The notes: a model not told the origin generated them from the letters alone. Positions 32,956 through 44,585 are shown, numbered from the stretch's first letter. The stretch is DNA of 64,000 nucleotides from Diphasiastrum complanatum (GCA_029204225.1 CM055102.1:6901775-6965774), one strand, 5' to 3'. Numbers and translations are program-made.

Positions 32956-33208
32956 TTGTATTTCAGGTTATGAAGGAGGAAATCATATCTATCAATGATT
33001 TGGTGAAGATATCAAGGCTAGAGCATGCTAGAGAGGATTCTACACCAAAATTGAGTTTTTTGCTTTTGTAGATTGGATTTTTTGTAGATCAAAACCCTAT
33101 ATAGGTTCACAGACTTGATCAATTTTGATTTTTGAGCTCACATACTGGATTTGGCCGATTTTTGGATCATTGGATCAACCTAAGTAGTGGCTAATAGATT
33201 GCATAGCC
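32956..33208 (+). repeat. Family A leader (forward), truncated
   Basis: Parallels 2655-2905 (GATTTGGTGAAGATATCAAG and GAGCATGCTAGAGAGGATTC shared). It stops at about 33208, well before gag. Confidence 0.8.
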
Positions 33209-34180
33209 ACCAACCGCTAAACTTGTTGCTCAATTGGAAAGTTCCTTGATAACTTCTACATTACCACACAATTACCAGATCGATAATGAAATAGAGATGT
33301 TAATTATGAATGAGACCTTGCAGGAAGAAATTGAAATAGATATTCCGTCATCTGCTACAATTTCCAACCAAGAGTAATCTCCCCAGGGATTGGATTTTTT
33401 TTTGCCTTTCTGCAACTTCCAATCTATATGTCTTCCACATTCTGAGAAGATTTCCAAGGCCTTACATTGATTTGATCATTTTTTATCTCCCAACAAGTCG
33501 ATATACTAAACAACTATGAGAATAGGAAATCTATATGAAAATTCATTTTTTGAATCTCCTTGATCAGAGGGGTACTCAGGAAATATTATCTTCTCCTTCC
33601 ATGCATTTCAATCTATATCTTACATACATTTAGTGTCACCAATCCTGTCTTGTTTTTGACAAGGGCATGTCAAATTTTTTCATTACTCTACCTAACCATG
33701 GGCAATTGCAATTATCCAGGTGACGTATCAATCTTGATGAATGAACTTTTTGTTCCACATGGTGCTCTGCAATTATCAACTCTTTGTAAAGATGGTATAT
33801 TTTCTTGTTTATTTTTTCTCATTTTTATGTGTTTGATTTTCTATGTGTATGCTTCACGTGTTCTTTTCTTGTGATCAAATGCATTTTTCTAGATTTCATT
33901 TTTTACATGAGGAATATTGTTTGAACGAGATTCATAATTGTAGAATATTTCAAGACTGAAATTTTTTATTCATCTATCCATATCCGGATCACCTTGTAGA
34001 GAGATTAGGATTTTTGTCCGTATTCCAAATTTGAGAAATCCATGTTATTTTAGAGTTGATTCATGTATATCACAGTATATGATAGTTTGAATGAGTCTAT
34101 GTTACTAATGGATAATCTATGATTCATTCATTTCCATAACCTAGTACTTGTCCACCAGCCATTGTCAAAGCAAGCTCACA
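33209..34180. other. No recognised gene
   Basis: AT-rich with short open frames; nothing could be assigned. Confidence 0.4.
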
Positions 34181-35411
34181 TCTCGATTCACCAAAATAGT
34201 GAGTGATTTTGAATGTGTGGTCCATTGTGACCAACACAATCAATCATGTCGCTTTGTGTAGGAGGGCATGGGTTTTGTATTTTATCTTTCTGCTCTTGTT
34301 CCTAAAGAGGCAAGAATTTCAAGCTAAGCATTGAGGGTGCCTCATCATCCGCTGATTTTGTGATATCAGAATCAGATATTGTTGATGAAGTCTTGGGTAC
34401 TGACGAGGAGGCAAGGTTGGTAGTAATGTACGACCCAGTCCAGTCTCGTGCATTGTTAATTTCATCCTTATCTGATGTGGATCAAAATGACAAAAACAAG
34501 ACTATTCTCAATTTTTTGGTATATCACATGGATAATGTCGCATACGTCTCTTTCAATGATGTTGGAGATGTCCTTAGGATGAAATTCTATCATTTATATC
34601 TTATTTCATCAAAGATTTCTCAGACTTCATAGATCTCAAGGGTGATGATCTATGTGCTTCTATTGATTACAAAACCGGAGATGAATGGCTGGATGGGACT
34701 GAAGCCCTGCAGTCAATCGTGTTTGAAAGCAGGGCATACGAGACAAATATGCCTAGTGAGAAGGAATATTGAGAATCCAGCGCAGATATGTCTCACAGTC
34801 CTCATAAACTAATCCATGCACTGCTTCAACGACCATAGTTGTTGGTCATAATTTACACACTACTACAATTATTCAAGCTAATGAGCGTGATCTGGAAAGT
34901 AAATTTGGTTTTATTTGAAAGAGAGTTCTATTCAAACATAGTTATTTTATTTTCAAGATATGTGACCTTTGTTTGTATTTTGCAGACTACTGTAGAGGTA
35001 GATGCCTTTGCAATAAGGTAGGGATATGTAAGGAAAAGCCAAGGATCATGACAAAAGGATTCATCCTTATCATATTATTTGAAGAGCTTTGTAAATAAAG
35101 AGATTTGCATTCATCATAGCAAATTTTCTTCAAATGCTGTGATAATAATAATGGCAATTAAAGCATTATCATATTTCTCAAACATGGATAAGTACCTTCA
35201 AAATACATATAAAATTATTTTTGCAAAGAGAGACATTGTTATAAAAGTATTTGGCTATGTAGCTAAGGAAGTTCCTAAAATGTCATCCTCCTTAGTAGTT
35301 TTCTTCGGATATATAGACTTGAGCAAAAGAAGATCTATTGATTTTATAGATCCATATGATAGAAAGAAATTTCTACATGACCACACAGCAAAGCTGATCC
35401 TTAAAGCCTGA
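34181..35411 (+). pseudogene. Unrecognised degenerate coding sequence
   Basis: Forward frames with protein-like composition succeed each other: FTKIVSDFECVVHCDQHNQS (about 34180), IVDEVLGTDEEARLVVMYDP through VAYVSFNDVGDVLRMKFYHL (34360-34632), DLKGDDLCASIDYKTGDEWL (about 34640). A cysteine-rich piece YCRGRCLCNKVGICKEKPR follows (about 34988), preceded by a splice-acceptor-like TTTTGCAG. An open frame of 110 codons runs 35079-35411. I recognise no family. It looks like an old intron-containing or multiply frameshifted gene or transposon product. The Cys pattern CxxxCxCxxxxxxC is reminiscent of zinc-binding tails of transposases, but that is only an impression. Confidence 0.35.
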
Positions 35412-36314
35412 TAAAGAGAAAAAATGATTTTGTCGTATATTGTACTTGAAATGATGCCATATAATACATGTACTCTTTTTGTCTGATATCATGAAAAATA
35501 CTATGAGTTGAGTCTTGCATCAATCTTATTTTCGTCTATAAATTTGCACGCCCTTTTGAATTTTTGATAATTTGTTGATCTAGTTTTGTATCGAATTTGA
35601 ACACGTCTATAAAACCATTGAAATAGCTAGATGATGTAACTATTTTTTTGAGATTTCCGTCGTGTTGTGTATTTCGATGAAATGCTACTCTGGCTTGCCA
35701 ATGTAATTCTCCATTTCTTGTGATGACCAAATATTTAGACTATCGTAAGATTTTGCAAAAAATAATGCATGATGTCATAGAATGTGCTGCAATATAAGGG
35801 ATACAAGCATTGACATATTAATCACTTTAAATTATTATATGTGCAATGAAATTATAATTCTAAGAGTTACATTGAAAAGAGATTCACCATATAATGCGTA
35901 ATATGATCTTCACCCCAAGTGCCTTGAACTACATCCAAAAACTCAATTGTTGATTTCTCAATGAGTAGCACATTAGTATTAGACAATTTATATTTTTTGA
36001 GCAATTTGAACATGTTGTCAAGCTTTTCTAGACTTCAATTTTTTTAATCCTTGTTGATCCTTTTTCTTCAAAATCCTTTGTGGCATTGAGTACATCTATC
36101 CAGAATGAGTAATGGATTTTAGTCAATTTTTTCGGAATGATTTGATAAGAAACAATAAGCTTTGGATCCTCCTATGCTTGGTTTGCATGGGATGTTTTCC
36201 GGTTGTCCCCAAAGCTTCTCGTCCTTTTGTATTTTAACGTGTCCTTTATGAAGACCCACTTTTGATAGAACTTCCTCCAATCGAGTTATTGTTTTTTTGG
36301 CTAATTACTCTAGC
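35412..36314. other. No recognised gene
   Basis: AT-rich sequence between two degenerate coding regions on opposite strands. No repeat or ORF of note. Confidence 0.4.
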
Positions 36315-37407
36315 TTAGTATTCAAAGCAAGCCAAATATGAAGGTATATCAATTTTTCTATAATTCTTACCTCTGCATGTAGTGTACAAATGTGGACATT
36401 TTAAAGTGAAATCGGTAGTATTGGTTTCCAGTTCAGGTCTTCTATATCCCTTGAAACTCTCGTGCTCTTCGACATGTCTTGAGTAGTTTTCATGCAATAG
36501 AGGCATGTTTCATGTCTTGAGTAGTCCGGGTCTTCTATATCCCTTGAAACTCTCGTGCTCTTCGACATGTCTTGAGTGGTTTTCATGCAATAGAGGCATG
36601 GATGTTTCGAATTTGCTCCATCTGAGACGTTGAACATTCACTTCAACGACTTCAAGTCTCTAGCCAAATGCCATTCTACCTTAAAATCACCTATTCCAGG
36701 AACATTCAGTGGTGTGTCATTCATATGATTCTTAATAATCTCTGGATAATCTGTTTTACTAAAAATCCAAAATAAAATGTCATGATCTTCTTTTAAAGCC
36801 TGTTTGAAACACAACATCATGGAGTCTGACTATATTAAGAGAATAAAACAGTATTACTCGATCAAGTATATTTAAAACTTAGGCCGATAATAACAGAATA
36901 TTATTTTAAAACACAAAATCATAAATTTACAAAATGAATTAGTTGCTAGTACTCAATAAAATAGATTCAAACATGGAAAGCTGCTAACCACCAAACGTTA
37001 CTTTCGGACTGCACATTGAAATTAACTCTCTCCGAGTTTATCGTATTGCTTAATGCTCCATTCATAAGTGTAACACTAACCCTTTCTAGATTTTGTCCCT
37101 TTATTACTTCTAATTCATCTAACTTGAGAACTAATATCAACTTTTCAACACTTTCATTTGTGATTCCATAAAACTGTACAATAAATCTCAATAAATGATT
37201 CAAATCTACAAACATATTGTTGGTGGAATCATATAACAAAGTGCCATGTTTTGAGTTATAAATTTCATTGATATGGTAATGAATACCAATGATGTTTTGC
37301 ATATCCCTGTTGAACACATTCCTCTCTAATTTGATTTGAAATGGCCAAGGAATAGGAAGTGTTTTTATATGTACTTGTCCAAATGCCTCTTTGATAATTT
37401 CAAACAT
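36315..37407 (-). pseudogene. Degenerate gene, possibly a transposase-like protein
   Basis: Reverse reading: an open block 37407-36967 (IKTLPIPWPFQIKLERNVF, LVLKLDELEVIKGQNLERVS, VTLMNGALSN), then a shifted block 36820-36400 (ALKEDHDILFWIFSKTDYPE, LNVPGIGDFKVEWHLARDLK, SLK-stop-MFNVSDGANSKHP, CLYCMKTT). The sequence DLKSLK--(F/Y)---GANSKHPC-YC resembles a motif I associate with uncharacterised transposase-derived proteins of animals and fungi (GDLKFL---GL-GA-S-YPC-WC). That link is from memory and unverified. The CLYCMK segment is duplicated in tandem. Stops and frameshifts make it a pseudogene. Confidence 0.4.
36437..36600. repeat. Tandem duplication, 71 bp copies, 93 bp period
   Basis: 36437-36507 and 36530-36600 both begin GTCTTCTATATCCCTTGAAA and end ATGCAATAGAGGCATG, with one mismatch. 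It duplicates the CLYCMKTTQDMSKSTR segment of the reverse reading, so it arose recently within the gene. Confidence 0.93.
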
Positions 37408-37539
37408 TGTGTCATATGCAATGTGGTTGATGCCAACACCAGTACACTAATCATGCATGGAAGACGCAGAGGCAACATGTATCATCTTAGGGTATGCCTA
37501 GCAACAGAATAAGCTCATCAAGTACATGAGTCGACAGAC

Positions 37540-38600
37540 ATTCTATGGCATAGGATACTATGTCGCATAAACCCAATGGCGCTATACAAGGCTAGCCAGC
37601 ACTATGCATTCATAGGAATAAGCATCAAAGATGCAAATCTGACATCCTATGATGAATGCATGAAAGCCAAGATGTCACGCACACCCTTCACCAGGGATTC
37701 CTTCAGAGCGCTAGAGTTGCTGGAGCTAATACACTTCGACATCTGCGAACCTTTTGACGTGCTCTCTGTGGGAGGTTCGAAGTACTACATTATCTTCATT
37801 GATGACTTCAGAAAGTTTGTAGCCTTGTACTTCATCCATAACAAGTTTGAAGCTCTCGATAAGTTTAAAGAGTATGTAAACTAGGCTGGAAAGTGGACAT
37901 AGAAGAAAGTCAAGCAGATCAGAACTGATAGAGGAGGAGAATACATCTCCAACCAGTTTGTTGATTTTTGCAACAGCCGAGGAATCCTTCAAAGGAAAAT
38001 CACAGCCTACACACCGCAACATAATGGTGTTGCTGAGAGAAAGAATAGGACTCTCATGGAAGTTGCAAGGTGTATCATGGCCTATTCTAAGTCATCAAGA
38101 CCAGTATGGGCTGAAGCAATGGCTACGGCTGCCTACCTCCAAAAACCAGATAGAAAAATTGGACGTTGATGAAAAGGTCGAGCAAGGATACCTTGTAGGA
38201 TATGATGTTCATTCATCATACTACATGATCCATATGCCAAACACTAATCAAGTAAAAACTGCTAGAGATGCCAAATTCAATAAAACAAGAACAATGGCTA
38301 ATGAAGATCATGTTAACTATGAGATTCTTCGCAAGCAGTACTACAACCTGCTGACATCAACAGAGAGAGTGGACCCTGGGCATTCGGATGGAGATGTTTG
38401 AATTTCAGGTGAGTTGAGTGATAGTTCAGATGACAAACAACTTACATCCAAGACGCCTGTTACACACAACAAAGGCAAGACACTCGACAAAGACAAAAAG
38501 CCATCGTAGTGTCTGCAGAATCTCCAAGGAGATCGACAAGAGAGAGAAGAGACTTGTGCCTGACAGTTTGGTGCAAATGAAAGTTAAAACGAAGCTCTAA
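37540..38600 (+). pseudogene. Copia integrase with C-terminal region
   Basis: The reading starts LWHRILCRINPMALYKASQH (zinc-binding gag_pre-integrase HHCC region), then DECMKAKMSRTPF, LELLELIHFDICEPFDVLSV, YYIIFIDDFRKFVALYFIHN, IRTDRGGEYISNQFVDFC and YTPQHNGVAERKNRTLMEVA. The catalytic D, D and E positions are all visible. Two stops break it near 37882. After 38160 the C-terminal region (EQGYLVGYDVHSSYYMIHMP) and a Ser-rich linker ending ESPRRSTRERRD follow. Reverse transcriptase should come next on this strand. Instead it is found inverted at 39978-41025, which suggests an inversion. Confidence 0.87.
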
Positions 38601-38644
38601 AAGTATATGGAATCAAATTAGAAATTAAAAACAAATTTGTATGC

Positions 38645-38769
38645 TAGAATGAGTCTGAATAGACCTGAAAATTCAAAACTTAGAAACTAGCAAAAAGAAA
38701 GCTACAAAAGCAATAAACTCTTCAAATGAAATGAGATTCATGTTGAATCAAATGATTAGTGGATCTTAA
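38645..38769 (-). repeat. Family B leader (reverse), proximal part
   Basis: Matches 5490-5608 (AAAAAGAAAGCTACAAA-GCAATAAACT shared in pattern). It stops at about 38645, at the leader position where the forward piece at 41036 begins. Confidence 0.7.
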
Positions 38770-38781
38770 GCTATGATACCA
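38770..38781 (-). other. Mutated primer-binding site, family B copy 2
   Basis: GCTATGATACCA differs by one base from the Met-tRNA PBS complement and lies four bases from the LTR edge. Confidence 0.72.
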
Positions 38782-38785
38782 CAAA

Positions 38786-39343
38786 TGTCATGTGCCATAC
38801 CTCTCAATCCAAGCCAAGCAAGCCAGAACAAGGAGGCAATCACCACATTTATGCTGAAGAGAACCAAGGATGAAGAATAACCACAAGCTACCACAAAGCT
38901 CATATCAAAGTGAAGATCAAGAGGGGATGGATTCCATAATAGAGAGTGAGGAGTACATGAATTCATGTGATGGGGGCACATGAGACCTAGCAAGATCAAG
39001 ATCCCAAGGCTCACATTCACAAAGGAGGAAGAGGAGATGGAGCTCCTAGTTCTCTCAATTGCAAATGAGCCAAAAGATTCTAAAAGTGATGTCTCTTGCC
39101 TACTTATAGACAAGTACCCTAACTTAACTAAACATAACTATCTTGAAGGATAGTTAGCCCTTGTTAAGTATTATTTAGCCTACATTGGGCCCTTAGTGGC
39201 CTATTATCCTTATTAATTACTTTGAAGGGCCTAAAGAGGGAACCTCCTTGTTCTTAAGGCTAATAATTCCTTTTGGGCCTACAAAGCTTACAATGGATAT
39301 TTTAAGGCAGTGATAGACACTAATGTACTAGAAGTACATGACA
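38786..39343 (-). repeat. Family B LTR, copy 2 (558 bp)
   Basis: TGTCAT...ATGACA ends. Similar along its length to 5626-6159 (ACTAAACATAACTATCTTGA, CTAATGTACTA-AAGTACATGACA). Two to four small indels separate the copies. Confidence 0.86.
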
Positions 39344-39977
39344 GGAATCATCGAACATACCCTCAAAAAACTGCATGTTTGGTGAAGTAGCTTTGGTGTG
39401 CGGGGGTGAGGCGGCCTGGGCAACTGTAATGGGAATGGTAGCCCCAATGGTCACAGACTGTCCTTGTGTGGAAGTAGAGGCGAGAGAAGCATCAAAGACG
39501 GGGGAAATCGGAAGTTCAGTGCAAACAACAGCAGGGGGTGGAAGCGTAGTTGACAATGTATGCCTAGTGTGACGTCGTGATGCGAAAGACGAGTCAGGAA
39601 TGACAATCTCGCTGCGTGGATGATGACGACTATGGGAACTCGAGGCCTGGGGAGATGACTCGGCCGGTGCTTCTTCATAGACCGAAAGCACAGAATCCAA
39701 GTGGAAGCCATGGATTTTGTTTTCTAGGTGAGAGGCGACAAGAAGAGACAACAAAGAGCCAACAACGAACTGCTGCTTAGTATTGGCCTTAATAGCTCGT
39801 TTGAGCTCACCAAAAAAAGTCTTGAACCAATTATATGGTTCAAGAAGGGCTTTGGCCAACTTGGTATAGGATTCAACTATCCTATGGAGGATTTGTGAAG
39901 TGATGTGATTGCCAACCATCAGGAAGTTGTTCAGTACCTGGGCAGCAGCGTGCATGGAAGGCTCAGTGATGGCTTCA
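39320..39977 (-). CDS. Unrecognised ORF between Copia RNase H and LTR (about 211 aa)
   Basis: An open reverse frame from 39955 (first Met) to 39320, readable back to about 39977. The N-terminal half is helical in character (QVLNNFLMVGNHITSQILHR, KLAKALLEPYNWFKTFFGEL, FVVGSLLSLLVASHLENKIH). The C-terminal half is a low-complexity Ser/Pro/Thr/Ala-rich region (APAESSPQASSSHSRHHPRS). The end overlaps the LTR by 24 bases. No retroviral domain is seen. It replaces the C-terminal half of RNase H, so it occupies the slot where some plant retroelements carry an envelope-like or extra ORF. It may be a captured host fragment. Function unknown. Confidence 0.45.
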
Positions 39978-41025
39978 ATGAGATGCTTTTGGAATCATCT
40001 TTGATTGATGCCTAGCTTGCATCACTATAGAACTTTATTTGGAGTTCTGCATCACGAGAGTAGAATAGCTCATAGTCCTTCGTCTGTTGAAGGTATTGCA
40101 GGATCCTCTTGGCAATCTTCCAATGCGCAGGGCCTGGATTGATATTGAACTGGCTCATTCTGAACACTGCATAGGCAATGTCAGGGCGTGTGTTGTTCAC
40201 CAAGTACATCAACGATCTGATCAACTTCTTGTAGGGCATGTTCAGCATGGCTTCATGCTCTTTTGCGTTTTGCGGACAGTCTTCCTTTGTCAGAACTGTT
40301 TCCGACATCATTGGAGTATTGGCTCCCTTGCAGTCTGACATTTGAAAATCGTGAAAAATCTTCTAGATGTACCTCAAATAGTGCAGATACAGTTTCCCTT
40401 TGTCAAGGTCTATGTCGATATGCAATCCTAGATAGCATCTCGCTTCCCTTAGTTCTGATATTTTGAAGTGTCTTGAAATACTATTCCTCACGTGCGAATC
40501 AGGTTGTTTCTTCTAGACAGAATCAATGTGTCGTCTACATAGACACCAGTGATTATGATTTTCCATCTATGACCTTCACGTAAATATTGTAACCGACCAT
40601 CAATGGTTGGAAACCCAAGGACCTTAGAGCATGGTCCTTCTTCTTGTACCACTGTCGCAAAATGCTTTAGTCCATATATGCTCTTGTGCATTTGGCATAC
40701 ATAGTTGGCAAAAGATTTGCAGATGAATCATGGTGGTTGGTCCATGTAGACCTCTTCGTTCGATTTGCCATGTAGGAAGGCGATCTTCTCGTCTACTATG
40801 TGGATCTTGAGACCATATGTAACTATATATGCAAATAGCAAGCGTTTGGATGCGTGTTTCATGACTGGAGAGAAGGTGTTAGTGTAGTCGATACCACACT
40901 TCTGAAAGAAGCCCTTTGCTACTAGTTTGGCATTTTATCTTAATATGTTGCCATCCGGTCCATACTTGTACTTGTAAACCCATTTGTGCTCTACAGTCTT
41001 CCTCTGGTCTAGTAATTTGCAAGCA
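39978..41025 (-). pseudogene. Copia reverse transcriptase and RNase H start
   Basis: Reverse reading: CKLLDQRKTVEHKWVYKYKY (fingers), LVAKGFFQKCGIDYTNTFSP, AYIVTYGLKIHIVDEKIAFL, HKSIYGLKHF, IIITGVYVDDTLILSRRN (catalytic YVDD), then MSDCKGANTPMMSETVLTKE, KKLIRSLMYLVNNTRPDIAY and KFYSDAS-stop-ASIKDDSKSIS. The RNase H first aspartate motif is present, but homology breaks off right after DDSKSIS. Stops and frameshifts at several places make it dead. Opposite in orientation to the integrase at 37540-38600. Confidence 0.9.
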
Positions 41026-41035
41026 ATTTGGGTAT

Positions 41036-41900
41036 GGGATGCAAAAGTTATTGCAATTTTCCCAAAAGCTATGAATATAGTTGATTACAGATTCATTTTT
41101 AATTTGTTTGAGTTTTTCAGATTTGATTTGAGTCTTTTATGCTAGTTTCTTTACATATGCTTTTAGAGCATTGTCTTAGTTTTGATTTGATCCATATTGC
41201 AATTCATTGGATTAGTATTCAAAAAGTTATGACAAATCTTGATTTCTAGCTCTAGTTTTACTAGTTTTCTTTCATGAAAAATTTCAGACCTGTTCTGTTG
41301 TAAATTTGACCTATCAAGTTACTTGAATCATTAATCTGATACTCTAGCCTGATAGAGCTTGTTCTTAGCTTTTCAGAGATACCGAGTTTGTGTGATTTAG
41401 ATCAATATTGAGAGAGTTATGATCAAATTAGTGAAGTTGGGTCAGATTTGCTAGAATTCTGGAAATTTTCTTTGTATTTCTTGGTGAGAGAGAAGCACTT
41501 CAAAATTTCAATTTTGAAGTTTCTTTTTGCTATAAAGTTTTTTTTTTAGTTTCCTCATTTTGAAAGGTTCATAAGCCTTTTACGTCGTTGTTTTTTCAAA
41601 AAAAAGAAATTAATTTTAATTTTTTTTTTTGGCAATATCACTTTCAAGCACGGGTGCACTATTCAAAAAGTTTGGCTAACCTATTTGCGCTTGAAACCGA
41701 TACCCAAAAAAAAAAAAACTTTTTTTTATTTTTTTAATTTTCCTCCAATATCGATTTCAAGTGCAGTTTTTCTGCTCTGCTCTTGTCCTAGCACTTTGTG
41801 TGCGCTTGAGTCCGATATCAAGTGTACAAAACTCTTAACTTGATATTACTTCCATAACTTTCTTGCTTGAGTTTGGATTGAGAGTCGGGTAAGAACAAAA
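41036..41900 (+). repeat. Family B leader (forward), inverted relative to its LTR
   Basis: Matches the reverse complement of 5474-4930 and 3830-3500 of copy 1, lacking the PEPC-bearing insertion. It begins exactly at the leader position where the reverse piece 38645-38769 ends. No coding. Confidence 0.7.
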
Positions 41901-43133
41901 AGTGATCAAAACGAGAACACAGACTCGACGAAACTTGTGGACCAATCCCCTGCTCCAGAGGACCTATTGTTTACCTTTCTGCTTCTTGCTTACAGATCTA
42001 TTTCTTGCCTGTTACCACGCTCGTTTGGGCATTACTTGACTGTTTCTTATTTGTTACAATACCCAGGCCAGGTAGAAACGGACTGAATAACTCTGTAGTA
42101 TACTTTTATTGTCCTGCCTGTCAGAGGACAACTCAGGGTCGTCACTCTTAAACGCACTTACATTCTACATAACGATGCAAGGCTAGAACGCTCTTTCATA
42201 GAACAAAGTGCAGCCTAAATGAACGTTCTATAGATTCTACTGCTACTTACTCTTAAAACGGATTGAAATCAGATTCTACACTACACTGAACCGAGCTACA
42301 TTTGCATAACCGATAAACAAGAAATAAGAACTAATCTACAGCATGTTAGAAGTCCAAGAATCAAGAAACTAACCAGTCTTTTGATTCTTGGACATCCCAA
42401 GAACATCAAGAACTAGAATGTCAGAGAATATGCAAGATTTATGCCACATTTCTAGCCTATTTAGTTTACTTGAATGCTGGCTCCTACATTAATCCACAAG
42501 AAAACATGAAATCTAATCCACAACTAGGAAAGCAAGAAAACTAATCCACTCTAAATCCACAACCACACACAATATGAATGGAAGGGCATGATCATAAAGG
42601 CATCACTCAAGAAAACCATCATGATCAAGGAGCTTAGTGTAGCATAAAACTCATGGGAAATCTTCTTATTAAGCATGGAGTAGATACAATGCAAAAAGTT
42701 CCTCTTCACAAAGAGGGAGTCTCTTAAATAAGCAAGAGAGCTCCTTAGGTGGCATCCTAGTGGAATTTCCACATTTCACAAATTACAAGTGGAATATTGC
42801 TCTCCACTAGAGGTCACCATCAAAAGGTGGCTCACTCCTCTTTCTTTAAGAGGGGTCTACTTGCATTTATCACATTTGCTTAGAAATACTAGTTCCTACA
42901 TGGTCATTCCATCTTCCGGGATTCACCATGAGGCTTACACAGTTATTGCTTGTTATTACCAACTAGCATTTCTTGGCTCTCATATTCGGCTCTCAGTCTT
43001 CATTAGCCTCGTCTTCTTAGAGACCTCCTTGGTCTAAGGTGAGAGGTGCTCTTGAATTGCTCTGTCCGAGTATCTTGGGTATTCATCAGAATCAGCAACA
43101 AAACTATTCAAACTCGTGCTGTAACACTTAAAA
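41901..43133. other. No recognised gene; upstream of Gypsy gag
   Basis: Probably Gypsy leader or LTR material, but no PBS or LTR pair was found. Confidence 0.4.
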
Positions 43134-44271
43134 ATGGGTGGTCGAGGGAAACAAACTGTGGATAAAAATAATGCACCTCAAGACAACTCGCCTGCTGAAG
43201 AGATGGTGGAAGAACTGCAAGTTTCAGACCAACAAGAGAGCTTACTAAGTAAAATGCAGGCCACACAAGATCTGATAGTGGCAATGTTGCAAGAAATGAG
43301 ACAAGATCGGCAAGGTGATGAGGTAAAATGGACAAAATTGTTTGATAGCCTAGGTTGTAGGCAAACAGAATTGCCGAAACTGACCAAAGATATAATGAGC
43401 CATCCACATCATTTCAACTACCATCTCCGTCACAAAATGTAACATCTTCTCAGGATGTCCGGAGAATTGACTGGGACAAGGGAAAACAAATATTACAGAG
43501 TCATGTTGAATACCCGGTCAGATCTGGAAATGACAAGGGAATGTCAAAACAACGATGCAACAATCAATGAGGTTTCATAAACAACGGAACCACTTTGATG
43601 TTCATGAATAAAAGGATAAAATTACTATTCAAAAATTCAATGGTGACTTTAAGACCCTTGACATTGAAGAGTGGTTGGATAAATTAGATCGTTACTTCAC
43701 CCTATTCGATAGACCTGATCAAGCTAAAATTACTTTCGCTACAATTCATTTTGAGGAAGCAGCCTATGAGTGGTGGAAGCGGAGGGAGAATAGGCTATCA
43801 ATAGAGGAATGTAACGCACGAACTAATTGGCCATTATCTAAGAATGCTTGTATTGATACCTTCAGAAGACCATTCTAGGATGATGACAACTTCAAAAGAT
43901 GGACGAAGATACGCCATAAGAGTTTGATACAAGAGTATAACTTTGATTTCTAGAGTCTAACTCTTAAGTTAACCACAATGTCTGATGTAATTCATTTGCG
44001 AAGCTATATACAAGAATTGCAACCAGATATTGGAGCCGATGTAGCATCACATTTTTGTGCTGATCTTGATAAAGCTATGTGGGTGGCTCTTAAAATCGAG
44101 CCTAAATATGATGGTAAGTGGTCGAGTAAACTGGGAGCACCCCGATATGAAGTTAACGGACGGGAAGCTGAGCGGAATTCTGATATTCGTCGACATGATA
44201 AGGAAAGGAACACAATCCTACAGTACCTGACAATTAAAGAAGCTGATAGGAGGAATAGTGGTAAGAAATAA
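43134..44271 (+). pseudogene. Gypsy element 1: gag
   Basis: It opens MGGRGKQTVDKNNAPQDNSP with a helical Gln/Glu-rich stretch (LLSKMQATQDLIVAMLQEMR). After a frameshifted gap near 43440-43620 it gives the gag core: FNGDFKTLDIEEWLDKLDRY, FTLFDRPDQAKITFATIHFE, AAYEWWKRRENR and then LRSYIQELQPDIGADVASHF. The order is that of plant Ty3/Gypsy gag (retrotrans_gag). At least four stops or frameshifts are present. Confidence 0.8.
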
Positions 44272-44339
44272 GTGAGCAACATGGAGGCCAAGCCAGAGGT
44301 GAAAATTGTCAGATCAAAGGTCGAGATAGATTGACTGTG

Positions 44340-44400
44340 ACAACAAGGCTTATGTTTCATTTGTAAGCAAAAATGAAAACCAGGGCATAAGTGTGACAAA
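44340..44400 (+). pseudogene. Gypsy element 1: zinc knuckle
   Basis: Reading GLCFICKQK-stop-KPGHKCD: the plant Gypsy knuckle with C, C, H and C preserved but a TGA in the middle. Confidence 0.8.
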
Positions 44401-44585
44401 TCTAAGTTTGCAGAGATTTTCTTGATTGTTGAAAATGATAAAGATGATTTTAGCACTTTTTCAGAGAATGTCATTGATATTGAGCCGTTGCAAAGTAATG
44501 AAGGAAAGGAAGACACCTCATCCAATGAGGAATCACAAACCATCAGTCAGACCACGGACAAAAGGAAAGATCTATTAGGAGGGAT

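Noticed and set aside
42052-43126. Possible 1075 bp LTR with ends TGTTACA...TGTAACA before the Gypsy gag
   Set aside because: The end pairing is suggestive, but no primer-binding site follows, the gag ATG is only 7 bases away and no second copy is seen.
44004-44543. 179-codon reverse frame
   Set aside because: Antisense shadow of the Gypsy gag.
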